NCBI GenBank assembly: GCA_015059785.1
Contig: SUZS01000008.1
Span: 1 to 64,000, forward strand
Reading direction: 5' to 3'
Length of the DNA: 64,000 bases
DNA from: Rikenellaceae bacterium
Lineage (GTDB): Bacteria; Bacteroidota; Bacteroidia; Bacteroidales; Rikenellaceae
Both the position numbers and the translations under genes were made by a program. Positions 32,875-42,135 of the stretch are shown here, piece by piece (position 1 is the first letter of the stretch; each line of letters opens with the position of its first letter). The notes beneath the pieces are model-generated. The model made no database searches. It saw only the letters and a program-made list of their open reading frames with translations, and had not been told where the DNA came from.

Positions 32875-33261
32875 CTACTTGTTAAGTTCAGCTGCTATTT
32901 GTGCGAACTCTTCTGGAGTCAATTTTAGCTTTTCTTTGTGGAAATCAACATCTGATTCGGTGTTCATAGGGATTAGATGGATATGTGCGTGAGGTACTTC
33001 AAGGCCCAAAACAACCATTGCAACCTTCTTACAGCCTGTCATTTTCTCTATTTTTGCAGCAATTTGCTTTGCGAACAGAACCATACCCGCTAAGGTTTGG
33101 TCGTCAAGGTCGAAAATGTAGTCTGTTTCACACTTTGGAACTACCAGTGTATGCCCCTTCTGGAGTGGATTGATGTCTAAAAACGCGAAAAATTGCTCGT
33201 TTTCGGCAACTTTATAACAAGGTATTTCCCCTGCTATGATTTTTGAGAATATTGTAGCCAT
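32875..33261 (-). CDS. HIT-family nucleotide hydrolase
   Basis: A 128-aa HIT protein with the catalytic triad motif HAHIHLIP and the fold landmarks IFSKIIAGEIPCYKV and FLDINPLQKGHTLVVPK. Such enzymes hydrolyse AMP-lysine or dinucleoside polyphosphate-type bonds; the substrate is unknown. It is last in a minus-strand run from rel through the small protein at 33280. Confidence 0.93.
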   Translation of the reverse strand: MATIFSKIIAGEIPCYKVAENEQFFAFLDINPLQKGHTLVVPKCETDYIFDLDDQTLAGMVLFAKQIAAKIEKMTGCKKVAMVVLGLEVPHAHIHLIPMNTESDVDFHKEKLKLTPEEFAQIAAELNK

Positions 33262-33279
33262 AATTTACTATATTTTATG

Positions 33280-33678
33280 TTAGAAATCTTCATCTTTGAA
33301 TTTAGGTGTTAAAATCTCGGAATAAATAACTGCTTTGCGTAGGTCAAAGGAGTTGTCGTCTTGCTCATTTGAGTCCATTTTTGGGGCGTTATTTTGCCTC
33401 TGAGGGTCTATTGCTCCATTGTGTGTGGTAGGCTGTTTTTTATTTTTACTCCTCCTTGCTGGTTGTCCTGTAGGAACAGGAGTACCCATCATAGTTAAAG
33501 TATTACTTGAAGTAGATGTTGTATTATTATCTACACTATTACTTGAAGTAACTGCCCTATCATCCATATCCATAGTTTGTTGTGTGGTCTGTTGGCTCTG
33601 TTTTTTCTTGCCACTTTGCGATATGATTGATACTACTAATATGAGTACGGTGGTGATGATAATCTCTAATAGTTCCAT
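33280..33678 (-). CDS. Small single-pass membrane protein, unknown function
   Basis: A 132-aa protein with one N-terminal membrane helix (IIITTVLILVVSIISQ). A long polar, Thr/Ser/Asn/Gln-rich middle follows, and a C-terminal block (FDLRKAVIYSEILTPKF) that looks conserved in Bacteroidota hypothetical proteins. It lies 4 bp after the rel stop and 18 bp before the HIT gene, so it is probably co-transcribed. Confidence 0.7.
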   Translation of the reverse strand: MELLEIIITTVLILVVSIISQSGKKKQSQQTTQQTMDMDDRAVTSSNSVDNNTTSTSSNTLTMMGTPVPTGQPARRSKNKKQPTTHNGAIDPQRQNNAPKMDSNEQDDNSFDLRKAVIYSEILTPKFKDEDF

Positions 33679-33682
33679 AGTA

Positions 33683-35890
33683 TTATTCTTTATGTTCTAC
33701 ACCTCGTTTAACACTTTCGATGCCTTTTATATGTCTAAACTTGTCCATTAGTGCATGGAGCGAGTCTGCATCTTGGACATAAATGCTTAGATTTCCTTCA
33801 AAAATGCCATCATGGCTGCTTATAGATACCTCTCGGATGTTGATACTGAAGTCCTCTGATACTACGCGAGATATCTCTAAAAGCAGCCCCATGCGGTCTA
33901 TGCCGCGAATCTCTATAGTTGATAGGTATGATACAGCTTTGTGTTGAGACCATTTAATTTGGTCCTTAATGATGTTTTTGCCAAACAGTGAGGCGAGGCG
34001 GTTCAGTTCGTTGCAAGTTGATTTGTGAACGATAATTCGCCCCGTCATAGGGTCTTTGAAGCCTACTACGCTGTCTCCAGGTAGTGGGTTGCAGCAGCTG
34101 GCGATTGTGAATTTATCGCCTTTAATGGTGCTTTCTGTCTGTGGAGTTGATGGCTCTTCAGTCTCGGTCTCTTTGCCCGAGTCTCGCCATAACTTCCAGA
34201 ATTTCAGTATTTTACTTGCAGAGCTTGATTTGATAATCTTCTCTAAATTATCAAGCGAAATAATTCCTGCTCCAATCTTGCTATACAACTCATCCTTATA
34301 TTTGCAGCCATATGCACGCATCACTTTGCGCAGCACGCTACCGCTTAGTGTGATGTTGAATTGTGCGAGCTTCTCCTCAAAAATAGCGAGTCCGTGGCTG
34401 ATATTATCCTCGCGCTCGCGCTTCAGGTAGCTTGCAATAGCCTGTTTTGCCTTTGTAGTAACCACAATATCAATCCATTCCGGCTTTGGCGAGGCATTGT
34501 CGGCTGTGATAATCTCAATCTGGTCGCCAGAGTTAATCTGCTTGGTTACAGGTTCGATTTTGTGGTTGATTTTTGCGCCAATGGCCTTGTTGCCAATCTT
34601 TGTGTGAATGTCGTAAGCAAAGTCAAGAGCTGTTGCTCCAAAAGGTAGTTTGCGCTGTTCGCCCTTTGGTGTAAATACCGTTATTTCAGATGTATAGAGC
34701 GATAACTTAAAGTTATCCAAGAACTCAACAGCATTCTCTGTTGAGCCGCTTAGTGCGTCACGAATCTTGCCGAGCCAGTTGTCAAAAGCATCCTCGCTCT
34801 GTGTTGCCTGCTTGTACTTCCAGTGGGCGGCAAAGCCGTGGTCGGCAATCTCCTCCATACGCTGTGTGCGTATCTGTACCTCTACCCAGATGCCGTCATT
34901 GCCCATAACTGTTGAGTGTAGAGCCTCATAACCGTTGGCTTTAGGCATACTAATCCAGTCGCGCAGACGGTCTGGTTTTGGCGTGTAAATGTCTGTTATT
35001 GAAGAGTATATCTGCCAACACTGTGTCTTTTCAGATGGGAATGGCAGCGGCTTGAAGACTATGCGGATTGCAAAAAGATCATAAATCTCCTCAAACGGTA
35101 TCTGCTTGCGCTGCATTTTTGACCAAATTGAGTAGACGCTTTTGACTCTTGCAGATAGCTCATAGTCTATATTATTCTGTTTAAGTATTGCGTGAATTGG
35201 CGCGCAGAACTTATTGATATACTGCTGTCTCTCTGGTTCGGTCTCTTCAATCTTCTGCTGTATCTCTGCATACTCCTCAGGGAAGCGGTACTTCATACAG
35301 AGGTCCTCCAACTCACTCTTTATTGGGTATAGTCCGAGTCGGTACGCAAGTGGAGCGAAGAGATGTATTGTCTCGCCAGTAATCTTAATCTGCTTATCCT
35401 TCGGCATATAGCCGAGGGTGCGCATATTGTGTAGTCGGTCAGCAATCTTGATAAGAATCACTCTCACATCGTGTGAGAGTGTTAATAGCACCTTGCGGAA
35501 ATACTCTGCTTGTGCAGATGTGTCGGCATTAAATACACCCGACATCTTTGTTAGTCCGTCTACCATGGAGGCGATTTTCTGGCCGAAAATGCGCTCTATA
35601 TCCTCTACGGTGTAGTCTGTGTCCTCTACAACATCATGTAGGAGTGCCGCAACAACGGACTTAACACCTAATCCAATCTCTTCAATTACAATCTTGGCTA
35701 CAGCAATAGGATGCAGGAGGTATGGCTCCCCTGATCGGCGCCTTACCCCCTGATGTGCCTCCTTTGCTAAGAAGAATGCACGCTTGATGAAGTTCCAGTC
35801 ATCTTCGCCCTTACAGATCTTGCTGCATGAGGCTGCTAAATCGTGCCACGCTTCATCAATAAGTTTCTCATCTTCCCTACTGTAGTCCAT
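33683..35890 (-). CDS. RelA/SpoT-family (p)ppGpp synthetase/hydrolase
   Basis: A 735-aa bifunctional-type enzyme of the stringent response. The HD hydrolase region is intact (LLHDVVEDTDYT, ADRLHNMRTLGYM). The synthetase domain has SIWSKMQRKQIPFEEIYDLF and GYEALHSTVM. TGS (ITVFTPKGEQRKLPFGATAL) and ACT domains follow. With an intact HDxxED motif, both making and degrading (p)ppGpp are expected. recA is upstream on the same strand, 18 bp away. Confidence 0.94.
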   Translation of the reverse strand: MDYSREDEKLIDEAWHDLAASCSKICKGEDDWNFIKRAFFLAKEAHQGVRRRSGEPYLLHPIAVAKIVIEEIGLGVKSVVAALLHDVVEDTDYTVEDIERIFGQKIASMVDGLTKMSGVFNADTSAQAEYFRKVLLTLSHDVRVILIKIADRLHNMRTLGYMPKDKQIKITGETIHLFAPLAYRLGLYPIKSELEDLCMKYRFPEEYAEIQQKIEETEPERQQYINKFCAPIHAILKQNNIDYELSARVKSVYSIWSKMQRKQIPFEEIYDLFAIRIVFKPLPFPSEKTQCWQIYSSITDIYTPKPDRLRDWISMPKANGYEALHSTVMGNDGIWVEVQIRTQRMEEIADHGFAAHWKYKQATQSEDAFDNWLGKIRDALSGSTENAVEFLDNFKLSLYTSEITVFTPKGEQRKLPFGATALDFAYDIHTKIGNKAIGAKINHKIEPVTKQINSGDQIEIITADNASPKPEWIDIVVTTKAKQAIASYLKREREDNISHGLAIFEEKLAQFNITLSGSVLRKVMRAYGCKYKDELYSKIGAGIISLDNLEKIIKSSSASKILKFWKLWRDSGKETETEEPSTPQTESTIKGDKFTIASCCNPLPGDSVVGFKDPMTGRIIVHKSTCNELNRLASLFGKNIIKDQIKWSQHKAVSYLSTIEIRGIDRMGLLLEISRVVSEDFSINIREVSISSHDGIFEGNLSIYVQDADSLHALMDKFRHIKGIESVKRGVEHKE

Positions 35891-35908
35891 TATACTTAAA
35901 GTAACACT

Positions 35909-36907
35909 TTATTTCGCCATCATAGCCTCGCGGACCTTTGCCTCTACCTCGGCGCACACCTCCTCGTTGGCTACAAGGAAATCTTTCACGGCATCTCTAC
36001 CCTGTCCAATCTTTGTTTCGCCGTATGAGAACCAAGAGCCGGCCTTCTTGATAATGCCGTAGTCTACTGCAAGGTCAATAATCTCGCCAAGCTTTGAGAT
36101 TCCCTCGCCAAACATAATGTCAAACTCCGCCTTCTTGAATGGTGGTGCCACCTTATTCTTTACAACCTTAACGCGCGCGCGAGCTCCAAGCTGCTCCTCG
36201 CCATCCTTGATAACAGATGTTCTGCGGATATCAATTCTTACGCTGGCGTAGAACTTAAGGGCGTTACCACCTGTTGTGGTCTCTGGGTTGCCATATACAA
36301 CGCCAATCTTGTCACGCAGCTGGTTGATAAAGATGCAGACGGTCTTGGTCTTTGATATGCTTGCAGTGAGCTTTCTTAGTGCCTGAGACATCAGTCGTGC
36401 CTGCAGACCCATCTTTGAGTCGCCCATCTCGCCCTCAATCTCCGCCTTTGGAGTAAGGGCTGCAACAGAGTCGATAACAATAATATCAATCGCGCTTGAG
36501 CGAATTAGTGAGTCGGCAATCTCAAGAGCCTGCTCGCCATTGTCTGGCTGTGAAATAAGCAGATTCTCAACATCTACACCGAGCTTCTGTGCATAGTAGC
36601 TATCAAAGGCGTGCTCGGCGTCAATAAAGGCTGCAATACCGCCCTGCTTCTGCGCCTCGGCAATAGCGTGGATAGCGAGTGTGGTCTTACCAGATGACTC
36701 TGGTCCATAAATCTCAATAACTCGCCCCTTTGGATAACCACCGACACCAAGTGCGACATCAAGGGTAATAGAACCCGATGGAATCACAGGAATATCTGTA
36801 ACCTGATCATTGCTCATTCGCATAATAGAGCCGCGACCAAAGTCCTTTTCTATCTTCTCCATCACGGCCTTCAAAACTTTTAGTTTCTCTGGATTAACTT
36901 CTGCCAT
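35909..36907 (-). CDS. recA: Recombinase RecA
   Basis: RecA is the ATP-dependent strand-exchange protein. The 332-aa protein has Walker [11 protein letters not shown], the DNA-binding loop region [24 protein letters not shown] split over L1/L2, and [16 protein letters not shown]. The acidic C-terminal tail is short. The promoter TAACTTTG (37016-37009) is about 100 bases upstream. No obvious LexA-type site was seen. Confidence 0.97.
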   Translation of the reverse strand: MAEVNPEKLKVLKAVMEKIEKDFGRGSIMRMSNDQVTDIPVIPSGSITLDVALGVGGYPKGRVIEIYGPESSGKTTLAIHAIAEAQKQGGIAAFIDAEHAFDSYYAQKLGVDVENLLISQPDNGEQALEIADSLIRSSAIDIIVIDSVAALTPKAEIEGEMGDSKMGLQARLMSQALRKLTASISKTKTVCIFINQLRDKIGVVYGNPETTTGGNALKFYASVRIDIRRTSVIKDGEEQLGARARVKVVKNKVAPPFKKAEFDIMFGEGISKLGEIIDLAVDYGIIKKAGSWFSYGETKIGQGRDAVKDFLVANEEVCAEVEAKVREAMMAK

Positions 36908-37008
36908 AACTATATACTTTAATATTTATTACTCAATCTCAAACATCTGCTTTGCTAACGAAAGGAGCAAAAGCGAGCTAAAAAACACAACGAATAACAT
37001 TTCGCACT

Positions 37009-37016
37009 CAAAGTTA
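37009..37016 (-). promoter_or_regulatory. recA promoter -7 box TAACTTTG
   Basis: TAACTTTG on the minus strand, with TTGG about 21 bases upstream. It lies between the zinc-ribbon gene stop and recA, giving a long leader of ~100 nt. Confidence 0.5.
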
Positions 37017-37032
37017 AGATTTTTTTTTCAAT

Positions 37033-37242
37033 TTACCAAGTCATAATGGTCTCAATCTGTCCCTCAAGCTCCTCTTGAGTTTTGTTGAGTCTTGTTCTGC
37101 AGCTTGGACAGAATATTGGAGCCTCTGTCTCAATGCTGCACTCGCATCCTACACAGGCGCGAATCACGCCAAAGTCGTCATCTGCAATGTGTAAAAACTC
37201 CGTTCCGCAGTGCTTACACTTAATCTTGTAACTTGCCCCCAT
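37033..37242 (-). CDS. Small zinc-ribbon protein
   Basis: A 69-aa protein with three CxxC pairs (CKHC, CVGC with CEC, CPSC). It probably forms two zinc ribbons. There is no catalytic domain. It lies upstream of recA on the same strand, after a candidate 27-codon frame. Its role is unknown; a nucleic-acid or protein-binding adaptor is plausible. Confidence 0.7.
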   Translation of the reverse strand: MGASYKIKCKHCGTEFLHIADDDFGVIRACVGCECSIETEAPIFCPSCRTRLNKTQEELEGQIETIMTW

Positions 37243-37275
37243 AATTAATCAGTTTTTAAGGTTTATACTCTTTTT

Positions 37276-37359
37276 TTATCTACTCCAACTGTCACTGCCG
37301 CCACAAATTGTACCTAAAACATTGGCCAGCATACCGATGAATACTAATACTGTAAACAT
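37276..37359 (-). CDS. Possible 27-aa membrane micro-protein
   Basis: The reading frame MFTVLVFIGMLANVLG followed by TICGGSDSWSR and TAA would encode one short membrane helix with a polar C-terminus. It precedes the zinc-ribbon gene by 33 bp on the same strand. No homology evidence is available, and the nearby -7 box (TTACTTTG) is imperfect. Confidence 0.3.
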   Translation of the reverse strand: MFTVLVFIGMLANVLGTICGGSDSWSR

Positions 37360-37503
37360 AAATTGTAGTTATTTATTTGTTTCCGAGTGCAAAGTAACCA
37401 CCGTTTTGTGACAGGTTGTGTCACAATATTTTTTAGTGCAAAAAAAATGTGCAACTTTTTTCGGTTGCACATCATTTTGTTCTATTTGCTCTATATTTTA
37501 ACG

Positions 37504-37890
37504 CTACTTTTTCCGCAGGGTAATATTGGTATAGAGATGATTTGCGCTTGTGGCTATATCGGCGTTATTGAAGTACTCGCCATTCTCTTTGCCGTCAATA
37601 TCCTCAAAACGAACCCTTGTAGAGGCTTCAAAATGGTGGGAGATATGATACCTACCCTCGCTGTCTGTGGTTGTGCTGATGTCCAAAACGGGTACGCTAA
37701 CTTTAATGCCTGGTATGGGTGCATTCGTGTCACTGCCATATACCGCGCCACAGATGTCGTCAAAAGGAGATGGGTCTACCTCATATTCTGCGGTTGGTAC
37801 ACCGTAGCAAGCGGTAAATAATGGCGTTGCCGAGAAGCCGAGCATATATATCGCTGCTCGCTTGAGTTTAGATTTGAACGGCTCTTTCAT
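37504..37890 (-). CDS. Radical-SAM-associated-type putative lipoprotein
   Basis: A 128-aa protein, using the ATG at 37890 (MKEPFKSKLKR). It has a lipobox-like LFTACYG and the YGVPTAEYEV start seen in Bacteroidota lipoproteins that accompany radical SAM enzymes. A small carboxypeptidase-regulatory-like beta domain follows (ICGAVYGSDTNAPIPGIKVSV, TTTDSEGRYHI). No radical SAM gene is adjacent, so here it is an orphan. The promoter TAGTTTTG (37924-37917) fits this start. Confidence 0.65.
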   Translation of the reverse strand: MKEPFKSKLKRAAIYMLGFSATPLFTACYGVPTAEYEVDPSPFDDICGAVYGSDTNAPIPGIKVSVPVLDISTTTDSEGRYHISHHFEASTRVRFEDIDGKENGEYFNNADIATSANHLYTNITLRKK

Positions 37891-37933
37891 TGTTGTATAG
37901 ACTTGAATTTCAACCACAAAACTAAATAAAAAT

Positions 37934-37959
37934 CCCCTATAAAGCAAATTTTATAGGGG
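37934..37959 (-). terminator. Terminator after the CotH gene
   Basis: CCCCTATAAA at 37934-37943 pairs with TTTATAGGGG at 37950-37959. On the minus strand a T-rich run (ATTTTTATTT) follows. Confidence 0.8.
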
Positions 37960-37985
37960 AAAAGTGTAAAGTAAACTTTACTTTT

Positions 37986-39482
37986 CTATTTTGGCATTGA
38001 TGCTGCGCGGACTCTGAACCAGTTCGTATTAGCGTCGGTAGACTCCCAGAGGCGATACTCGGAGTGGTTGCCCCATCCTGCAGGGCGGTCCTTAATCTTT
38101 GTATCCTCGTCTGTATCGTTGTCTACATAGTTGCTAATCATTGAGTGCCAGCCCTTTATGCGTGCGATAGATGTTGTGTAGTAGAAGTCTCCATTGCTAC
38201 TACATAGCTCCTTAAGTGCGTCAATGTATATCTTCTTGTAGTCATCAAACTGAAGAATCTTGGCAAGCAGGGGTGAGACATCGCTATTACCCCAATTCAG
38301 TGCGTCGTGACGGCCGGAGTCGTTCTGAACACCGCAGTTGTGGCTTGTGCCCAGGGTGTTGTCGTAGTCGTATGGAATGAGGTAGAACTTATAGTTTGTT
38401 GGGTCTGTAGAGTTGAAGTAGATGTAGAAGTTGTTGGTGTTGTTCCAGTAGTCATCCCACATACCCACAGCAACATTGACAGCATATGTGAGCAGAAGGA
38501 GGTTGATGTCAATAGCCTGACCTAACCAGTCGTGGAGCTGCTGACCCTTAAGGTCGCGCAGTTGCTTCATAAAGTGTAGTAGCTGACTCTTTGCAACACT
38601 AAGGTCGCTATTTATCTCCTCTACCTCGTAGACTGGGTCGTAGCTACCGTCACTCTCGCCCATACTTGCGTTCTTGTCGCGGTCATAGTTGAGCGATGCG
38701 CCCCAGTTGCACTTCCAGAGGTTGCCCTTGTGGCTACCAAACTTATCCTTGCGCATCTTGAGATAGGTGTCGTCAATAGTTTCGTTCATCTCGTAAATGC
38801 CGTAGTATGCAGGCTGCTTGTCGCCCTCTACATGAACCCAGAGGCGGCAGTAGCAGTTCTCAATGGCTGTCCAGACACCAAAACGACGGAAAAGGTCGTA
38901 GCAGTATATCTCGCGGCAGTATGCTGGATCGTCCTTAAACCACTTGAGATACATCTTGCGAATGCCGCGAATAGTGTGCTCCTCATCCTTGTTGTACTTG
39001 CGGAAGTTGAACTGGAAGTGGCAGTGCTGCCAGTCAGCGTTGTCCTTAACATGGCTGCCGTTACCATTCTCAGGACGACGACGCGATGTGTTACCCTTAA
39101 GGCGTACGCCTGCATCGGAGACAATATAGTTCTCGCCCTTAATCTTCATATCAACATCGCAGTGGAAGTACTCCTTGGTGTTGTTGTCCTTGTCGTACTC
39201 CGATAGCATACGATTCCACTCGTCAAGCGAGATTGTCATATGCACCTCTGGTAGAGAGCTGAGGTCAAAGACATAGCTGCGCTCGTCGCCCCACTCAATA
39301 GGTTTGTCAGTGCTGCCTCCGGTGTTGTCGTCACCGCCTCCGGTGTTGTCACTGTTGTTCTCATTATCATTGCCGTTGTTGTTCTGCTCGCCCTTGTTAG
39401 GCGTATTCTCGGCACGGTCAATGTCGTTCTTGCCACACGAAACACAAAAGAGTAGCAAGAGGGATAAAATTACTCGGTACAT
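37986..39482 (-). CDS. CotH-kinase-fold lipoprotein
   Basis: A 498-aa lipoprotein (FCVSCGK lipobox). A low-complexity Asn/Gly/Asp linker (about 25-60) leads to a CotH-like kinase fold: GVRLKGNTSRRR, KMYLKWFKDDP, YYGIYEMNETIDD, DDYWNNTNNFYIY and the metal-binding IPYDYDNTLG. CotH in Bacillus phosphorylates spore-coat proteins; surface substrates in Bacteroidota are unknown. Its ATG overlaps the stop of the upstream WYL regulator (TAATG), which suggests the regulator controls its own operon. Confidence 0.85.
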   Translation of the reverse strand: MYRVILSLLLLFCVSCGKNDIDRAENTPNKGEQNNNGNDNENNSDNTGGGDDNTGGSTDKPIEWGDERSYVFDLSSLPEVHMTISLDEWNRMLSEYDKDNNTKEYFHCDVDMKIKGENYIVSDAGVRLKGNTSRRRPENGNGSHVKDNADWQHCHFQFNFRKYNKDEEHTIRGIRKMYLKWFKDDPAYCREIYCYDLFRRFGVWTAIENCYCRLWVHVEGDKQPAYYGIYEMNETIDDTYLKMRKDKFGSHKGNLWKCNWGASLNYDRDKNASMGESDGSYDPVYEVEEINSDLSVAKSQLLHFMKQLRDLKGQQLHDWLGQAIDINLLLLTYAVNVAVGMWDDYWNNTNNFYIYFNSTDPTNYKFYLIPYDYDNTLGTSHNCGVQNDSGRHDALNWGNSDVSPLLAKILQFDDYKKIYIDALKELCSSNGDFYYTTSIARIKGWHSMISNYVDNDTDEDTKIKDRPAGWGNHSEYRLWESTDANTNWFRVRAASMPK

Positions 39483-40381
39483 TATTTGAAGTATTGGTTT
39501 ATATAATTGGCTATATATTGTTTAAGCTCAGGAGAGTTGCTTATGTCTATGTCATCCAAAAGACCAACCACAAAACGAGCTACACCTTGCAAATTTGCAA
39601 CCTTGCACTCAAGGGTCCAATGGCTCTCATCTATCTGTGTGATATACTTCTCAGAGAGTGGATACTCCTCAAGGATAAGGTTGTATGCGAGGCGTCCGAG
39701 ACTGATTTTTATTGGTATAAGCTCCTGCTCTGGCTGAGCAATCATTCGGAATATATCTATAAAACCCTCATGGTGTTGCACTTCAAACTGCCACGACTCT
39801 GCGGTGAGTTCTACTGAGCCTATGCGGGCTGTTTTGAAGATTTTGCAACGGTTGTCCTCGAGGTCGTAGCACCACACATTGACATAGTTTGTTGTAAAGG
39901 CAAATGGCTCTACCCTACGGTCGCGAATAGAGCGAGAAGATTGGTAGTCGTGAAAAACTACCTGCAGTTTATTCTCCATCGCCTCAATGAGTGAGTGAAC
40001 ATTGCTCGAGTTGCGCCCCTTGACAATGGTGTCGGCAAGGGTGCGGCTGTCGTAGACGGAGTAGAGTTTGCGCTTGAGGTTTTGCTTGAGTAGGTTTGTG
40101 TCGTCAATACTCTCAATGGCGCGACGCAGGATTACAGCCTCCTCCTCTGTAAAGTGGACAAGCTGTGAGATATCCTTAAAATGAGGAGACTCCTTGTCAA
40201 GGCGGATGCAGCCTCGGCTCTTTTTTATTACAAAGCCCGCCTCGCGGAAACTATCTATATAACGGTATATTGTGCGGCGCGACATATCAAGCCGCTCGGC
40301 AATATCATCTACCGAGTACTCAACATTTCCAGTTAATAACTTCATCAGACGAAGAAGTCTCTCAAGTTTTGGCTGATCCAT
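39482..40381 (-). CDS. HTH/WYL-domain transcriptional regulator
   Basis: A 299-aa regulator with an N-terminal DeoR-like HTH (SVDDIAERLDMSRRTIYRYIDSF) and a WYL domain (PFAFTTNYVNVWCYDLEDNRCKIFKTARIGSV), then a WCX-like region. TATCTTTG ends 5 bases before its ATG, so its mRNA is probably leaderless. It is translationally coupled to the CotH gene. Ligand and targets are unknown. Confidence 0.85.
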   Translation of the reverse strand: MDQPKLERLLRLMKLLTGNVEYSVDDIAERLDMSRRTIYRYIDSFREAGFVIKKSRGCIRLDKESPHFKDISQLVHFTEEEAVILRRAIESIDDTNLLKQNLKRKLYSVYDSRTLADTIVKGRNSSNVHSLIEAMENKLQVVFHDYQSSRSIRDRRVEPFAFTTNYVNVWCYDLEDNRCKIFKTARIGSVELTAESWQFEVQHHEGFIDIFRMIAQPEQELIPIKISLGRLAYNLILEEYPLSEKYITQIDESHWTLECKVANLQGVARFVVGLLDDIDISNSPELKQYIANYINQYFK

Positions 40382-40386
40382 CGGGA

Positions 40387-40424
40387 CAAAGATAATAAAA
40401 AAATCGGCATATTGCTATGCCGAT
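40387..40424 (-). terminator. dnaA terminator overlapping its stop codon, followed by the WYL promoter
   Basis: ATCGGCATA (40403-40411) pairs with TATGCCGAT (40416-40424), and the minus strand continues with TTTTTTTATT. The dnaA stop (40415-40417) lies in the loop and stem. The WYL gene -7 box TATCTTTG (40394-40387) follows at once. Confidence 0.75.
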
Positions 40425-41830
40425 ACGAGTTTTTCAAGGTCCTCTACCTGTAATTTGAACGATTGGTCTGTCTCCATAAGATTTGAAATCGTCTTGCAGG
40501 AGTGGAGAACTGTTGCGTGGTTTCTTCCACCAAGAGCCAATCCAATAGCGGTTAGAGGAATTTTTGTTAGCTGTTTTGCTAAGTACATTGCAATCTGGCG
40601 AGCTATTGCCACCTCGCGAGTTCTCTCGGCAGAGAGTAGACGCTCTTTATCAACATTCATCTGCTCACAGATGGTGTCAATGATGTGGTCTATGGTTATC
40701 TCCTTCTGGTAGAGTGAGATATATCCCTTTAGTATCTCCTTTGCCAGTGAGATTGTAATCTTCTTACCCATAAACGAGGTGTTGGCAACAAGAGATGATA
40801 TAGCGCCCTCAATCTCGCGGATGTTTGCCGAGATGTTGTCAGCAAGGTAGTTGATAACATCAGCCGGAATCTCCGCACCTAAACGAGCAGCCTTGGCCTT
40901 GATAATCTTAATCTTGGTCTGGTAGTCTGGAATATGAATCTGAGCCGATAGTCCCCACTTAAAACGGGTCAGCAGTCGCTCCTCAATATCCTTCAGCTCT
41001 ACTGGTGGCTTATCAGAGATAAGTACAAGCTGCTTTCCAGACATCTGTAGGTGGTTGAAGATGTTAAAGAAGGCATTCTGTGTACCAGGCTTGCCAGATA
41101 GCTCCTGAATATCGTCAAGGATAAGCACATCAACACCCTGATAGAAGTGGATGAAGTTTGGAATATTCTTCTCAATAGTCGCAGCCTGGAACTGAGACTG
41201 GAACTTGCTCATGGCCACATAGAGCACCTGAAGCTCTGGATGACGCAAACTAATCTCGTTGCCTATTGCTTGAGCAACATGGGTCTTGCCAAGTCCAGAG
41301 TCTCCATATATATATAATGGATTGAAAGGTGTGCTATTGCCTGGATTTACAGCTACAGCCATACTTGCAGAGCGCACAAGGCGGTTGCACTCACCCTCGA
41401 TAAATGTCTCAAAGGTGTAGTTGTGGTTTAGCTGAGGGTCAAACCTCGGAGCAACTTTTGGTACAAGTCCTGGTATTATTAATCCAGGATTTTGTATATT
41501 TGTGGGGTTGATTCGGGTTGGAACGCTCTGGGTAGAGCTGTTTGTTGCTGACTGAATGGTCTGCGGCTCGCTCTTTGGTACTGCGTAGCAAAGGCGAGTT
41601 TGACAACCAAAGGATTGTGCAATAAGTGGGCGTAACACATTTATATATCGCCCCTCAATCTGGTCAACAAATGATTTGCTCGGTACGCGCAGACGCAACT
41701 TTGAGCCATCGAACTCAAGTGGTACGATGGGAAGAAACCATTTGGCAAACTCTTCGGCAGAGGTCTGTGCCTGTATTTGACTCAGGCAGTTTTGCCAGGC
41801 GTCTTTGTATGCGACTGTTGTAGTGAGCAT
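40415..41830 (-). CDS. dnaA: Chromosomal replication initiator DnaA
   Basis: DnaA binds 9-mer boxes and opens the origin. I use the ATG at 41830 (MLTTTVAYKDAWQNCL), about 471 aa. An upstream in-frame ATG at 41908 lies across the promoter. Domain I opens the protein. The AAA+ core has Walker A YGDSGLGKTHVAQAI and Walker B DVLILDDIQEL. The C-terminal box-binding helix is LALGGRNHATVLHSCKTI. A DnaA-box-like TTATTCACA lies upstream at 41925-41917. Flanking genes are not the usual dnaN/recF set. Confidence 0.96.
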   Translation of the reverse strand: MLTTTVAYKDAWQNCLSQIQAQTSAEEFAKWFLPIVPLEFDGSKLRLRVPSKSFVDQIEGRYINVLRPLIAQSFGCQTRLCYAVPKSEPQTIQSATNSSTQSVPTRINPTNIQNPGLIIPGLVPKVAPRFDPQLNHNYTFETFIEGECNRLVRSASMAVAVNPGNSTPFNPLYIYGDSGLGKTHVAQAIGNEISLRHPELQVLYVAMSKFQSQFQAATIEKNIPNFIHFYQGVDVLILDDIQELSGKPGTQNAFFNIFNHLQMSGKQLVLISDKPPVELKDIEERLLTRFKWGLSAQIHIPDYQTKIKIIKAKAARLGAEIPADVINYLADNISANIREIEGAISSLVANTSFMGKKITISLAKEILKGYISLYQKEITIDHIIDTICEQMNVDKERLLSAERTREVAIARQIAMYLAKQLTKIPLTAIGLALGGRNHATVLHSCKTISNLMETDQSFKLQVEDLEKLVSA

Positions 41831-41871
41831 ATAGTTGATTATCAGTATATTATAAGTTAAGGTAAGTTTGT

Positions 41872-41925
41872 CAAAGTTACCCATGATTTTTGGGCTTCGT
41901 TTTGACAATGCAAAGTTGTGAATAA
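41872..41925 (-). promoter_or_regulatory. dnaA promoter and single DnaA-box-like site
   Basis: TAACTTTG (41879-41872) lies 41 bases before the dnaA ATG. TTATTCACA (41925-41917), a match to TTATNCACA, lies about 40 bases further upstream. It may serve autoregulation. No cluster of boxes was found in the 41831-42135 gap. Confidence 0.6.
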
Positions 41926-42046
41926 ATTTATATTAAAAAAAACCTCTACCCTATTGTTTATTTCGTTTTTTATTTTATAGCAAAGAGGAGGAAAAATTAG
42001 ATGTAAAATTTAACTCGCTGATAATGAATAATAGAAAAATTTTCAC

Positions 42047-42054
42047 TATATTTG
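42047..42054 (+). promoter_or_regulatory. pgm promoter -7 box TATATTTG
   Basis: TATATTTG at 42047-42054, with an A/T-rich stretch upstream. It leaves a leader of about 75 nt before the ATG at 42136. Confidence 0.6.
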
Positions 42055-42135
42055 CATTATGAGAAATTAAGTATCAATAGCACTTTTGGTATAAGAAAAA
42101 CCTATATTAAAAACTAAAATAACAAAAAAGCTAAA

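Noticed and set aside
41831..41908. Longer dnaA start
   Set aside because: The upstream ATG lies in the promoter (TAACTTTG at 41879-41872), and the extension does not look like DnaA domain I.
41831..42135. Replication origin next to dnaA
   Set aside because: Only one DnaA-box-like site was found, with no cluster or repeated 13-mers. GC skew could not be computed here.
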